The notes: generated from the letters alone by a model not told the origin. A DNA stretch of 64,000 nucleotides from Emydura subglobosa (GCA_007922225.1 ML679946.1:97470759-97534758), one strand, 5' to 3'. Counted from the stretch's first letter, positions 33,358-45,650 are shown. Translations and numbers: made by a program.

Positions 33358-35614
33358 GTGAGTAGCTTTGCAAGTGGAATTATCAGTGTGTGTTAAATAA
33401 TTTGGAAAAAAAATCAGTTTAAACAGAAAAGAAGAATTTTCATGAAGAATGCTGCTATTCTGCATCAGGCTCCACCCATATGGACTCCTGTGCTGATACG
33501 CAGTCCCATTGTTATAGATGTTGAAGATTTATGGTTATTGAGACAAATTTGTTGTGGCTCTTTTGTAGTTGTTAGCTATCTTTGCCATATAACAGTAAAA
33601 ATAAGCACCGAGGGCTATATTATCCACCCTTACTCACACTTACTACCTTCCCCCAAATCAATGGGACTATTTTCAGAGTACAGTAATATTTAGTGTGAGT
33701 AAGAATGGCAGAATTGAGACATAAGGCCTCAATTCAGAACATGTAAGCATATGCTTAAGCTTCATTGAGGTCTGTGGGACTTGAGCATATACTTAAGTTC
33801 TTTGCTGAATCAGGGCTGAATCAAGCACATTTCACACCTAGTTTATGATTTTTGTTGTATTAATTCATTTCCAAGTTCCAGTTCTGTAAAATCAACCAGG
33901 TAGTAAGTATGTAAAGGTTATAAAGTATTGTAGGTATGTAATAGACACAAGGGTACTAGAGTACTTGTATGAATACAAGACAATGCATAATAAAGCAAAA
34001 AACATATGCCACAATGGTAGGATTAAGTATTTCAAACCAGAAGTTCAGCGGTGATAGGTTTAATTAAAGGAATCTGTTATGGATTAGAAGGATAAAGCAC
34101 ATTAAAAGGCACCTTTGCTTCATGGATAAAGCCTGAGTAGAGAGAGATCAGAGAAATACAGTCTTCAATCAGTCAGGAAGCTCAAAAACTCTTGAATTGC
34201 TAGTGACTTGTGCAAGTGAATCATGACTCTGGTTAATGGATGTTATGACATTTTTTAGAACATACACCAGAAAATAGTTTTCAGTTATCTTTTGAAGTGC
34301 ATTTTATGATACCTCCTCCCTGAAGCAATGATGACCTCAGCTAAGATTTGTTTGTCATAAAAAATGCTTCGAACATATAGGTTTGCCACATGTCATCTAC
34401 TTGAATTGAGTAACTTGAGGGAAAATCGTTGATTACATGATTGCATCAAAAGAGGAGGTCACTTCAAGCAAATTTTCCCCCTCACAGCTCTTTAAATCGG
34501 TCTCTGTGGACTGCATAGATTAAATCGTATATTTCAGCATTAAAGTTAACTGTTTGACAGTAGGAGTATGATTTCTCAGAGTACCTCATTAAGGGAAAAT
34601 CTGATAGTGATAAAGCTTACAGCCTGCCTAATGCAGGACATAAGATGTAACATTTTGTAGTATTGCAGTATTTAAGGTAGAAAATGTAAAATTTTCTCAT
34701 TAAACCTTTTGTTACTTAAAATCAATAGCTTTTTATTTGTCAGCACAAACTTGAAGTTTAATATATAATAATAAGTGTACTTCATCATGTTTAATGATTT
34801 ACAGAAAGAATGTAAGCACCTGAGGAGGGACCATGTCTTTCTATGTATTTCTATGCCTAGCACGTTAGGAATCTGATTCTGATTTGGTCCTGAGTGCTAC
34901 TATGATGCAAATATTATTATTGTTAATAATAATGCAGTTCAGTGTGTGTTGTGGAAATCTTTGTGTGCTTATTCATTTTGTTGTTACAAGTGAGGCAAGC
35001 AATTTCCTTTGCTTTTAGAAGACTTTTGTTTTGTTTTGTTTTACAATCCAGTTCTGTAGATCTTTATGGGAAATGTATTTTTTTCTGTGAAATCCATTGT
35101 TATCTCAAATGCTATATTAGTCAGGTGTGTTCTCAAAAGGGAAGCCACAGGTGTTCATAGTGGAATTATGAAATTTTCGCTTGTAGCTTTCTAATCAAAG
35201 TAATCCTAAATTGGTAGTGACCAAAAGACATTGGGGGGCAGGGTTTGATATCTGTTCAGTTGCCTGCATAAAATATCATGTTCTTACCCCAGTTCCTGTT
35301 AGCATAAATGTCACATCACAATCTACCACCAAAGTTGCACTCTTGTTTTAGTCTCATCGGAGACCAGACTGAATATCATAGGTACCTAAATTCATTCTGA
35401 CCCCCAGCTAATCCCAATCAGAACTGAAGCACGATGGAAGAGCAGTGTGGGGAAGTTCACCAGTCTTTGGCTAAATATTGGCCTTCATTCTCTACAACTG
35501 TTAGTGCAAAAGCACTGAACTCCAAAATTAAACTAAAAAAAAATATTTAAAAACAAATACTGCCACAAGGATCACTGGGAAATATCTAATTATGGTTGCT
35601 TTTCTTTGTTTTAG
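33358..35614 (+). other. KHDRBS3: KHDRBS3 last intron, about 2.3 kb
   Basis: The intron starts GTGAGT and ends with a T-rich tract and TTTTAG at 35614. At 33605-33830 it contains palindromic short repeats of the turtle type (cccttactcaca..caatgggact, cttgagcatatacttaagttctttgctgaatcagg). Confidence 0.9.
34798..34935 (+). repeat. Ancient LINE/SINE 3' tail with ATT-rich end
   Basis: The phrases 'gaatgtaagcacctgaggagggaccatgtctttctatg', 'tgcctagcacgttaggaatctgattctga' and 'tgagtgctactatgatgcaaatattattattgttaataat' match a common amniote repeat tail with an (AAT)n-type end. Family name not certain. Confidence 0.45.
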
Positions 35615-35706
35615 GACAAGAAGAATGGACCAACTCGAGACACAAGGCACCTTCAGCAAGGACAACAAAGGGAGTCTACAGAGACCAGCCATATGCCAGA
35701 TACTGA
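35615..35706 (+). CDS. KHDRBS3: KHDRBS3 terminal coding exon with stop
   Basis: Acceptor TTTTAG ends at 35614. The leftover G from 33357 plus GA makes Gly. It is followed by [20 protein letters not shown] and YRDQPYARY, with TGA at 35704-35706. This is the canonical KHDRBS3 C-terminus. In the related Sam68, the last two dozen residues (the KAP-ARP-KG-YREHPYGRY type) act as the nuclear localisation signal (family knowledge), and the same pattern is present here. One notable difference is Ala where I recall Gly in the final PYGRY. The reading frame is intact and continuous with both upstream exons. Confidence 0.95.
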
Positions 35707-36220
35707 TTGTACTGTCTGATGTTGTGAAATATCCAATCTCCACCAGTCCTGTATACTGTTCCAAGTAATTTTTTTCTATAAACAATCCCTTTTTATTAAA
35801 TCAAAGTGCTTAAAAATTGAATGGATGCACTGAACTTAAACTATTTTGTTGAAAGAACATCCTGGACAGAAAGATATGTAAAACAAAGAACTTTGTTATT
35901 TCCAGACTGTATTTGAAAAATAGGTGATCCAAAAAAAAAATAACCTCTGATTAACTAGTGTTAAACAAAAGCTAGGTTTACTAAATATGTTAATCCATTC
36001 TTTTAACATAAGCGTAACCTTTTATTTTAAAGGTTTTCAGCAATTTAGTTTTATTTTTCAACCATTTTGCTAGTTTTTCTCTTGCAAACATGCGTAAAAA
36101 GGGAAGCAAATTACAAATGCAAATAATGTGGTATTTTGTAACTCAAGTCTTGAAATGTTCTGTAGTGTTAAGCAAAGTTTACTCTTGCTTGATACTAAAT
36201 AAACTTTTGAAAGAAAATCT
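35707..36220 (+). other. KHDRBS3: KHDRBS3 proximal 3' UTR
   Basis: The UTR follows the stop codon. It contains a variant ATTAAA at 35795-35800 and a canonical AATAAA at 36198-36203. The latter is followed about 20-30 nt later by a TG-rich stretch (tctgtgtgtgtgaga), the expected downstream element. The 3' end is inferred near 36220. Confidence 0.8.
36198..36203 (+). terminator. Polyadenylation signal AATAAA, canonical isoform
   Basis: AATAAA with a TGTGTGTG element just downstream, about 490 nt after the stop codon of KHDRBS3. Confidence 0.8.
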
Positions 36221-37146
36221 GTGTGTGTGAGAGTAATTTTATGCTTTAGTTTATTTTATAATAAACCTTCATAAATAGTAGTAAACAGGGAGAAATTCAT
36301 CTAACAATGATCAACATAAAAGGCTCATACTAAACACGTGTACAGCTTTTTTTAAAAAATGGTATAAACCTAAATGTACATTTATATACTTACAATAGAT
36401 TTAAATGCTGTTTAAAGTATCCTAATGGTATGGATCTGCTTGAATGCCACATTTAAAAAAAATAATCTTGGTTAAAATGGTTTAAAATAGCTAATGAATT
36501 TTCTGAAAAAGATGTGACTAGTTTTCATCTTGTTGAGCATTTTTTCACTAGTGCAACTTTGGAATTTTTATGAGAATTTTGGTACCTTAATGACCACCTC
36601 GCTCCGTGCTGGAAGCAATAAACACAAAGCTTTTAAAGACTTTCTGACTTGACTAATTGAGGTCGCTTTCGTCAGAGGCAGAGGATGTGTAACCCTTAAA
36701 ACGGTCTTCATTTGCAAAGGTAAATAAATCAAATAAGATTTTAATCTCACTTAATTTATCTTAATATAACCAATAAAAACAGGGAGGATACAAATTAGAA
36801 AGTTTCATTTTAGATTTTAGAAAGGCTTTAAGATCACCTAAATTCTCATTTTAAAAAGTTTAATTTGTTTTAGTAATCTAAAAAGCCTTAGCTCAGTCAG
36901 TTTAATTTGGCCAAACTATTCCCTATTAAACAAATGTAAAACCTCATAACTAGTAGTTTGTAATACATTATTTTTCCATAAATTCTAGTAACTGAGAACA
37001 GTACTTAAACATTACAAATGTTTTCCAAAGCTTTTCCTTAATGATTCAGTTTGTCTTTTTAATTATAGTTTAATTTGAATTGTTTATTTTTAGTTTATAT
37101 TTTTAAAGTCTTCTGTATTTAGTAAACAGATCTTTTCTCTTGTCAG
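36221..37146. other. AT-rich sequence between canonical end and alternative exon
   Basis: Nothing was recognised except AT-rich DNA. It would be intronic for the alternative isoform. Confidence 0.5.
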
Positions 37147-37205
37147 GAAACGCTAAACGTCTTGGGGAGCCAAGAGAACAAAAACCTAAATCTATTGACA
37201 CTTTG
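37147..37205 (+). CDS. KHDRBS3: Candidate alternative KHDRBS3 exon (59 nt)
   Basis: A pyrimidine-rich tract with acceptor TCTTTTCTCTTGTCAG ends at 37146, and a donor GTAGGT starts at 37206. Spliced from 33357 (leftover G), it reads G-NAKRLGEPREQKPKSIDTL without a stop and ends at a codon boundary. It joins in phase to the exon-like segment at 39014. Evidence is limited to splice sites, phase, an open frame and a downstream polyadenylation signal. There is no transcript evidence here. It may correspond to a known minor isoform in other vertebrates. I cannot recall one with certainty. Confidence 0.6.
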
Positions 37206-39013
37206 GTAGGTACCTATTCATATATTTTAAACTCTCTGATAAATGATGTACCAGAGAAAAAAATTGTGAGGGACTAATTCAGAACTCATTGAAATCAGTG
37301 GAAAGACTTCCAATGACTTCGAGGGGCTGTGGGTCAATCCTTAAAAAAACCACAAAGGTCTGTATTGTTTTGAATTCAGAAGTTACTTTTAGAGTCTGCC
37401 AAAAAGAAAAATAACTTTTTTCAGGCAGCATGACATGTAAAGCTTAATACTCAACTGTTCCATTCTGCCCCTAATGTTGTTGGATTATTTCTATTCTTGA
37501 GATTGAGAATTAACTTTGAATTTCAACTAACTAGATTAAGATGTTACTTATCTGGTAGAGGAACACAGAAGAAAATAAGTATAATTTTATGACATCAGTC
37601 CCCCCACAGAGAATTTTAATCCTGGTAGAAAAGTCTTTTTTGACAGTTTCAGTCAGAGACTTTCCAATCCATATTTGTTCAGTGAATCACTTTGTGGGTA
37701 ATAATTTGATAGGGAAAAAAATTGGTAGAGGATGACTTGGTGAACCAAAATGAACATTTCTGCGCAAGGAATGTGTTGACTGTTGGTGGAGGGGAAAGTC
37801 AAGTTCCTTAAAAATGTATTTACAGGGCTGTGAATCTACTGCTTCTGTGCATGTTAGCTGTGGATTACTGTTTGTAAGGTTAGTCAGATGCGAAGTTAAA
37901 AATAATTCAGCCATATTTATATGCTATGGCTGCTATACAAAACTGAGTCTCTCTAGGACAGAAAGTTTTAATTTTTGAGAGGTTTGTTTCCTACTTTGAA
38001 TGGTAGTTCTAGATGCTAATCCTTTAAGAAACATAATACCTAGGCATAATAGAGGGGATTTTTTTGAAGATGTCTTCTCTGAATGTTCATAGTTTCTGGG
38101 TCAAACTCTTACATTAATATAATTTTGTTCACATCCTCAAAATGACTCTAAAATAGTTTTCGTGTAAGAGTTAAGATTGCATAAAAAGGCTTATGTTAAG
38201 CCATGTGCAATTTTTGTACCTATCAAAAGAAAACTGAGGGCTTAGTCCTGCAACCCTTACACATTTAAGTCCAGTTTTAGTTACTACAGGTTATAATAAG
38301 AACTATTATCTAAATCTACACAGACTTATGGAAGAAGAACCATTGTGAATAGTGACCATAGCAGCACTAGATTTTTAAAAATATTTGAAAAGGGACTATT
38401 TTTATAATTTATGTCCATACTTTTCATCTTTCAGTAAGGGTTTGATTGTGAATCTTTTTTTGTCAAAACGACATTGTCTGAAGCAGAATTTTAGACACTT
38501 TTATAGGCTCAGTATTTGCGGTATAAAACTTTTCTCAATGCTTTCAGCACATATGGACCTTATTTTCCTCTATTATATCTCCAGTTTTCTTTGAAATAAT
38601 GGAATAATCTACATGGAAAACAATTTTAGGTATTAGATAATCCTGCTTTAGTGTGACAAACATATTTACTCAGAAGAGCTAGTTTATTCATGTAGAATTT
38701 TGTTCTCATACCTCTTGGTCAATCACTATGTATTGCTAGAGTCAAACCCAAAAGCACAAGAGAATAATATCTTAATGATTAATCAAACATATAATTATTA
38801 GTTTTCCCATATTGTACACAGACTTCATTGTCATCTGGGTACTCAATTTAAACAATTAACTTGTTTTTTCATTCTTTTCCATAAATCTACATAAATTTGT
38901 TGTATTTCTAATTGCCTGTTTCCACTGCTTGTAAACTAACAGTCTCCAGAGAGTCAGTAATAATTATTAGTTTCCAGATGTACATAAACATATTTTGTTT
39001 TCCTCTTTTCCAG
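37206..39013. other. Inferred intron of the alternative KHDRBS3 isoform
   Basis: Bounded by GTAGGT and a long pyrimidine tract ending TTTTCCTCTTTTCCAG at 39013. Apart from small turtle-type fragments (about 37275-37345 and 38240-38290) nothing was recognised. Confidence 0.5.
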
Positions 39014-39028
39014 GGACGTCTGTCGTGA
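39014..39028 (+). CDS. KHDRBS3: Candidate alternative KHDRBS3 terminal coding segment
   Basis: A strong pyrimidine tract and CAG precede 39014. In the frame set by 37147-37205 the segment reads G-R-L-S then TGA at 39026-39028. The predicted isoform replaces the canonical last 31 residues (from the Gly spanning the exon junction) with 25 residues ending SIDTLGRLS. This removes the [14 protein letters not shown] segment and therefore the presumed nuclear localisation signal, an inference from Sam68. Confidence 0.55.
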   Translation, partial: GRLS

Positions 39029-39265
39029 TTATTATGAACTGCTTTAGAGTATCATATTCACCAACGTGCCTAGGCAACAATGAAATCAGCTTTGGAATTT
39101 GAAAACACAGTTCTGTTTCTCTTCCACTATTTTACATAGTTTAGTGCTAAAGTGTATCATATTATATCCTTTATTTTTTAACAACTGCTATAAAACCCCT
39201 CAATTGTTTAATGACTTAACAATGTTATTTATGTAGAAGTCAATAAAGATTTTCTATTTAAATCT
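39029..39265 (+). other. KHDRBS3: Candidate alternative 3' UTR
   Basis: Runs from the alternative stop to just past the AATAAA at 39242-39247. Another AATAAA occurs at 39812-39817 with a TTGT-rich sequence after it, so a longer form is possible. Confidence 0.5.
39242..39247 (+). terminator. Polyadenylation signal AATAAA, alternative isoform
   Basis: AATAAA 214 nt after the alternative stop, followed by T-rich sequence. Confidence 0.55.
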
Positions 39266-39269
39266 CCAG

Positions 39270-40900
39270 TACAAGGCAATAATGCATCCTTATGTTCCTT
39301 CACTGACTTTGTAATTCCTACACAGAAGCTATGAGAAAACCTTGTGTGGAGTCTTACGACTAGACCCACAGTTCACTTTTGGAAGCAATTTATCTACTGT
39401 ATGTGCAGCATGGACAAGTAAACATGAAAACAAGTGTGTTACACAGAAGCTATTCTATTTCTCACGGGCTATGTGTAAACAGATGTGCCTGAGGCAAGAC
39501 TGATTAGTACAGAGACAATAAACCCAATTTCAATTTCCTTCAGTAATTTGTTACAGAAGATGAAGGTCACAATCACTATGGACAGTATTAAACTATTCAT
39601 TCTCTTTCACTTACTCCATGATATACTGTGACTATAATTTTAAATTTCCAGAAATATCTTCTCTCTTATAAGATCACATATGTTTTCCAGTACAGGAATT
39701 TCAACCTAGTTTTTATGTTCTGATAAATCTGCACTCTTGTACCTGGTAGACATGTTTCCTCAATGCCTTCTCAGTTTTATATTAGTCATGGTTGTGATCA
39801 TTTGTAACACAAATAAACTTCTGGTTGTATAACCTTTTCTTATTTTTTGGTAAAGCTGACTGCAAATCCAACTGCTTTCTTCCTATGCTTCAGAAATTTA
39901 TTTCCAGCAGATGCATTTTCCTTTCTTATAGTCATTGCACATGCAGGCTAATCAGTTTCCATTCTGAGGCCAGACTTTTCTTTTTATTAAGTGTATATTT
40001 TCAAGTCAAACTATTTCTTTTTTGCAAAATAAAGGAATATCGCTAAACTTAATAGGGTCTTCTGTTCAAACTCCGCATCTCCCTCAACACACATTTAGAT
40101 TTTTTATTACCATTTAGTAGCTGTTGAAGAATGGCTTTAAAGGTTTTTATAGGGAAGTGGGAAAAATTGATTTTACATCTTAGGTTATTCTTCACATTGA
40201 TTTCTCAAAGCTACCTTGAGTAAATGGAGTATCATTTAGTTCTTTTCTCCTTTGGTTATGGGGAAGGAGCTTCAGATGTAGTCAAAAAGGATAGTCTTCC
40301 TGTTTCTTCTTCACCACTTAGCTATATCAGCTTGAAGTTTGTTATTCAAAATTATATTTTACATCTTCCAAAATTTCCCCTTTTACTCAGTTTCACTATA
40401 CTATAGTCGTACTGCCATAGCTCCTTCCAGAAGATCTAAAAGTGACTTAAAAATAAACAAGCCTCAAGCATTTCAAAGGAAGTAGATAATCGCTGCATAG
40501 GGATCAGTTCACAGCACACCAAAATGCAGGCACCTGTGGTGTGAAATAGCAACTTCTTATAGCAAATGCTACCCAGGTATGTAAGACTGGAAATGAATTT
40601 ATTTATCTGACTGCAGAGGGAATTTAGATAGCAGAATGCAATTTTCTTAGTTATAATTTGGTTAGGAGGACACTGGGATTAACCATCCCTTCGCTTCTGA
40701 ATAAGGTATCAAGTTTTCAGTCCTAAATGTTATCTAATTAAACTGCATCTCCAACAACACAGCTTCCAAATATCATGGTGGGAAATAGCTTTAGCACTGA
40801 CTCAGAAGGAAAAGTGTCCAGTTCTAATTATCAAAGCTATTTCCAGCACCTCTGGTATGTTCTTAGGATGTATCCTACATTAGTACTGGCCTGGCCTAAC
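39270..40900. other. Intergenic AT-rich sequence, nothing recognised
   Basis: An AATAAA lies at 39812. Otherwise no gene or repeat family signal was seen. Confidence 0.5.
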
Positions 40901-40924
40901 CCTGATTGCCCTGAGGGATCTAAT

Positions 40925-41645
40925 TAGATAGTTCTGAAGCAGCTGAGATGAGAATCAGTACCTCCAAATCAGATGTCATGGTTCTTTCCCGGAAGAAAGT
41001 GGAGTGTTCTCTCCAGGTGAAGGGGGAGCAGCTGCCTTTAGTGGAAGAGTTTAAGTATCAAAGGGTCTTATTGATGAGTGATGGTAAGTGGGAGTGTGAA
41101 ATTGACTGACAGTGGCAGCGATGCAGGCGCTATACCAATCCATGGTGGTGAAGCAGGAGCTAAGTTTTTGGACGAAGCTCTCGGTTTACAGATCAATCTA
41201 CATCCCCATCCTCACCTATGGTGATGAACTTTGGGTAATGACCAAAAGGACAAGATTGTGGGTACAAGTGGTGGAAATGAGGTCTCTCTGCAGGGTGACT
41301 GGACTGACTCCCCGAGATAGGGTGAGGGGCTCAGCTATTTGGGAGAACCTCTTAGTAGAGCTCCTACTTCTCCAGATTGAGAGGAGTCAGCTGAGGTGGT
41401 TTGGGCATCTGATAAGGATGCCCCCTAGTAGGCTTCCTTTGGAACTATACTGGGCAAGTCCTACTGGGAGGAGGCCTTGAGGCTGACCCAGGACACAGTG
41501 GAGGGATTATATCTTCCAGGTGGACTGTGAATGCCTGGGAAACTCCCAGGAGAAGCTGGAACCTGTTGTGGAAGACAGGGAGGTCTGGTACTCCCTACTC
41601 TCCATGCTGCCGCTGCGACTCTCAGCAGGAAAAGTGACATAAAGG
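40925..41645 (+). mobile_element. RTE-clade (Rex3-like) LINE fragment, RT C-terminus and 3' end
   Basis: Translation gives AEMRISTSKSDVMVLSRKKV, then LQVKGEQLPLVEEFKYQRVL and, after one frame break near 41108, MQALYQSMVVKQELSFWTKL. It continues with VYRSIYIPILTYGDELWVMT, RSLCRVTGLTPRDRVRGSAI and ERSQLRWFGHLIRMPPSRLP. This matches the segment downstream of the RT catalytic core in RTE/Rex3 elements, including the LTYGxELW and LRWFGHLxRMP motifs. The catalytic aspartates are not in the fragment, so it is 5'-truncated. The frame breaks show it is inactive. The 122-codon open frame at 41112-41480 is part of it, not a host gene. Confidence 0.85.
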
Positions 41646-41800
41646 AAAAAAAGATCAGATCAGAACACAAGATGGTATGACTGCAGGCTGTGAAATTTGT
41701 ACGCACACAGGCAACTTGGTTAAGGTTTTCCTAAACTTAATATCTATCTCTACATGCCAAGTAGACTTCCCTATTTGTGTGGAAAAGGTCTTGTGTTAAA

Positions 41801-41870
41801 TTCTGGCCCCAATGATGGCAATGAACATTTCGCCATTGATGTCAGTGAGGCCTGGATTTCACTCTTGGGG
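41801..41870. repeat. Short hairpin repeat, 'attctggcccc' family
   Basis: attctggccccaatgatggcaatg and the later cattgatgtcagtgaggcctggattt are imperfect inverted arms. Same family as 44044-44112. Confidence 0.5.
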
Positions 41871-41871
41871 C

Positions 41872-42510
41872 TAGACCCATAGATGGGATTTAGGCTCAGT
41901 CTTGGAAGCCTTAACTTTAGATACCCTGCTGCCTAGTGGAATCCACGTGCCCAGGTTAGGTGCCCAGGCTCCTTACACAATGCATGGAGAGAACAGGTGC
42001 CTGAGAATGGGGTCCACAGTAGCCAGCATGTTGAGCTAAGAGCTGCCCAAACTAGCCAATAGGAAATTGAAGAGGGGGGTGGCCTAAAATAACACGCACC
42101 CATCCTCCTGGATTTAGGAGCCTATTCTCAGCTGGGATTGACAGCGGTGAACCTTCTTCTGGAGTTAGGCAATTAAACCAGGTCAGTCCTTTCTCAGAAA
42201 ACAAAGGGAGCAACCATCACTTCTTCTTTTTACTCATTAGCCCAACTGTGTTTCGTGCCAGGCCCGATCCAGTAGCTGTGCTCTAGGGTGGCCTCTGAGC
42301 ATGATTCCCGGATTGGGGCCAGTTGGGGAATGCCTGTTTTGAGGATCCTGTTGGGGCTGAGGTGTGAGCTGGATGTCAGGACATAGGCAGCTGTGCACAT
42401 GCCCACTGGCAGATTTTAGGCACCTACAGGATTAGGCAGCAGCTATACAGGGGGGTTGAGGTTCTAAATTTTGGATTTAAACTCCTTAATCCCTTTAGTT
42501 TTAGCCCTTG
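41872..42510. mobile_element. Long TIR element C, related to A and B
   Basis: Shares ggggctagaccca, ggtgcccaggctccttacacaatgcatgg, tgcctgagaatggggtccaca and gcccaaactagccaatagga with the copies at 17818 and 19970. The right end (aaactccttaatccctttag..gcccttgg) is a weak inverted match to the left. Confidence 0.55.
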
Positions 42511-44043
42511 GTCTCAATGTGTGTTTCACAAGCAGCAGCATGCCTGTGACTATGCTTTAACCCTCACCAAGAGACAGTGGGCCTGATTCACTATCCACTT
42601 AACCAGTTTCAGTCTGAGATAAGAGTGGAGAATCTGATCCAGTGGCTGTAGCAGTGGATGTTTCAAATTCTGTGCCATTTTACCAGTAATTACAGTGCTG
42701 GTTATTCTGAGGCAAGCATTTCCCCCTTAGGATATGATACTCATGATGTTCATAGCTGAGCCACAAGAAACAATTCCTGGAAATCTGATCATTAATAGAT
42801 TTCATAATTTCCAATGACAGTGAATTTGGATAAACCGGAAGTCATAGCTAGTATGCATGGCTGTTGTAAAGCATGCTTTTCAATTTGAAGCTCTTCATCT
42901 GTACAGCTGAAGCAATTAGATATTCAGAAATCAAAACACAGGAATACAATCAAAATGAATCTACATTCAATAATAAATTGGACCTAATTTGACTTTGATA
43001 GTTGGGAATAGATTAAATTCCTTAAGGGAAAAATAAATGTAATAAAATAAAAATTCTCTGCCATCCCATTTATCATTTTTCCTCCTTTTTGTTCTGCTTG
43101 GCGGTGGCCATGGTCTCAGATCCTATTTTGTACTAAACTGGCTATCTTAAAATAAAAGCACCCAGGATATTGATCATCCAAGATATTAGGCTGTTTCACA
43201 TCTGAGCACTAATACACACACAGGAGACTGGAATAACTCAGGTTCCAAAACTGTGAATGAGATAGGTTAAATGGCCTGGGGAGCTTTTTTTCACTAGAGT
43301 AGCAATGATGTCAAGGACAACTGTGTTTGCTTAACACTAATAGAATGTCTCAGAAAAGGGAATTATTGAAGGTATTTATAGCTGAAACTTACGCTGCTAA
43401 AACAAATGTTCCCGTAGGCCCTGGCCCTGCAATGAGCTCTCCATGCGCTTAGACAGACTTTTTGCAGACTTGGAGTTGAGACAGGCAAACCATTGTTTTA
43501 AAAATGCTTAGAAATGTTAACCAACAGCAAACATAAAGCTGACTCACTGTGTAGTTTTACTCTGTACTACCACATTGTTCACTTGAATATGTTAAGAATG
43601 TATGACACAGTGACATTGTTAATAAACGGCTCCATAACTTGCCATGTTTAATAGACACCTCAGATCTTGTGCCAAACACCGATAGCTGAGGCTTGTATGA
43701 TCCAAATAAGTTTTTGCTGTAAGCCTTCATTAAACTAAGTTATCAGAAATCTCTTTTTGTATATGAAATGGTGACAATGACTCTTGTCTTTTCAAGCTAG
43801 AAAGTTACCCAGGACTCCTCGTGGTAGCTAAACAAGGTTCTGTTTTTATATCGACCAGTCTGAGATAAATATCAACTTAAATCAGTTTGTACAGTTGTTT
43901 TGTACAGTTTGAACAGTTGTACACTTTTTCCCACAGATTGTGTTCTATACAGCTATAGAATACTATAAATGTAATAGAAACAGATCTAGGATAGCAATTT
44001 TAACCATCACTGAGATGTAGTTTAGGCAAATAAAATACTTTGG
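42511..44043. other. Intergenic sequence, nothing recognised
   Basis: No gene or repeat family signal. Confidence 0.5.
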
Positions 44044-44112
44044 ATGAAATTCTGGCCCCACTGAAGTCAATGGAAGTTCTATCATTAACTTCCAGGGGAC
44101 CAGAATCTCACT
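44044..44112. repeat. Short hairpin repeat (about 69 bp)
   Basis: gaaattctggccccactgaa..tggaagtt and aacttccaggggaccagaatctc are inverted arms. Matches the element at 41801. Confidence 0.55.
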
Positions 44113-45650
44113 CTTGAACTTAAATCTCTAACTATACAGAATAGCCCACGTAAAATAACGTACAGACTTGTTAGTAATTAGATCCATCTCCTGTAAAGTG
44201 CTGAGTGCTTTGATAGAGAGTAGTTTGTCTTATTAGTGATGATTTGTTTGTTGAAATACCCTGAGTTGGTGTATTCATTCCCAAATATTCCTTGGGGTAA
44301 TTAATTCACACTTTCTGTGTTTTCCTAGTTATTATACTGCCTCTTATTGAATCAAAAGTTTTAATGGTGGTGTCTTGTCCTGTTTTAGTGGGAGACAAGA
44401 TATGCAATGCATCTCCTTGAGAACCATTTTGGCTTTTTATGAACCAGGAATAGAATGGTTCCTGTTTTAGAAAAGTATTTCTTCATCACATGATCACAGG
44501 TGGTCTGCTCAAAAATCCTTTTTTAATGTAAAATAGTTATTCTTGCTTAAGATCACTCATTTCTGTCTCCGATGCATGCAATTGCTAGGGCATCAAAATA
44601 TTATCTGAAGCCACATTACCATTTATGATTTTTGTTCACCTGTGCTGCCATGTTTGTATGGCAATATTTTTGTTTATTTGTTTAAGAATTCACTGGTCTC
44701 CATTCAGACTGCCTTAATATAGAGTTCAAAGCAAACGATAAGAAGAAAGTTAGCTGAATGCAGCTTTGATGTGCGCTTTTTGAGAATGGTCATTTGTACC
44801 TACATTCTGAGATGATGTGCCAGATTCTGAGCTTGGGAAAATTAATTTAGCTCCATTGACATTTCAGCTTTTTACACCTATCGAGAATTTGGCCTGAAGT
44901 ATATCAAAAAGCTATTATGTTTTGAACAGTGGCATTCCCTTGGACACTGAACTTTTTCTACTGGGGGACCTCGTAAGTATTCTACCCATTAGTAAACTAC
45001 AGCACATCTACTGAGATTCAGCTGAATAGCAAAATAGTACTTAAAAAATGGAAAGCATCTGAAGGTCACAGGAAGAGTTATGAAAGGATATTAAGGGAGA
45101 GTACATGAGCCTGAGTGACTTATTCCCGTTCAGTGAGCAGCAACAGACATGTAAAGAATTGTGGTGATGTTTCCTGCTGTTTTTTCTGATTGTCTTTGTA
45201 ATTTGGACCTTCATTTTTGATTTATCATGCCTGGTATTGTAAAACTGGCATTTGTTAAGAAAAAGACTGTCTGAAGAAATTAAAGTGAGGAGAAAAATGT
45301 CATTATGCCCTTTTCACCTGAACCCCCCCCACCCTGCACACACACTCACCCAAATACTTAGGTGCTAACAACCCTTATTTACCACAAGATCTGCTCAGGA
45401 CTGGAAATTAAGACTTGGGAGGTGAAAGGCTCTGATCACAGTACAAATTCCCTGTGCTATCTAGTCTCTTTAGAAATTGATTTTATATATTAATTTAAAT
45501 AAAATGAATAGATTTTGTTGGGAAACCACATGATTGATGCTCATCTTCAAAGCGTCAGCTCTCTTGCTAACAGTTGTATAGTAAAACCATTTCTCACCAT
45601 TACATGTTGACATCTATCTTCAGTACTTAGAGAGCATGCAGTATCATAGT
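44113..45650. other. Intergenic sequence, nothing recognised
   Basis: A C-run and (CA) steps lie at about 45325-45350. No coding signal was seen. Confidence 0.5.

Noticed and set aside
2762..35706. Assignment to KHDRBS1 or KHDRBS2
   Set aside because: The tail [19 protein letters not shown] followed by YRDQPY matches KHDRBS3 better than the remembered tails of its paralogues (APPARPVKGAYREHPYGRY type).
41112..41480. 122-codon open frame as a host gene
   Set aside because: Its sequence is the RTE-clade RT C-terminal region. It is part of a truncated LINE.
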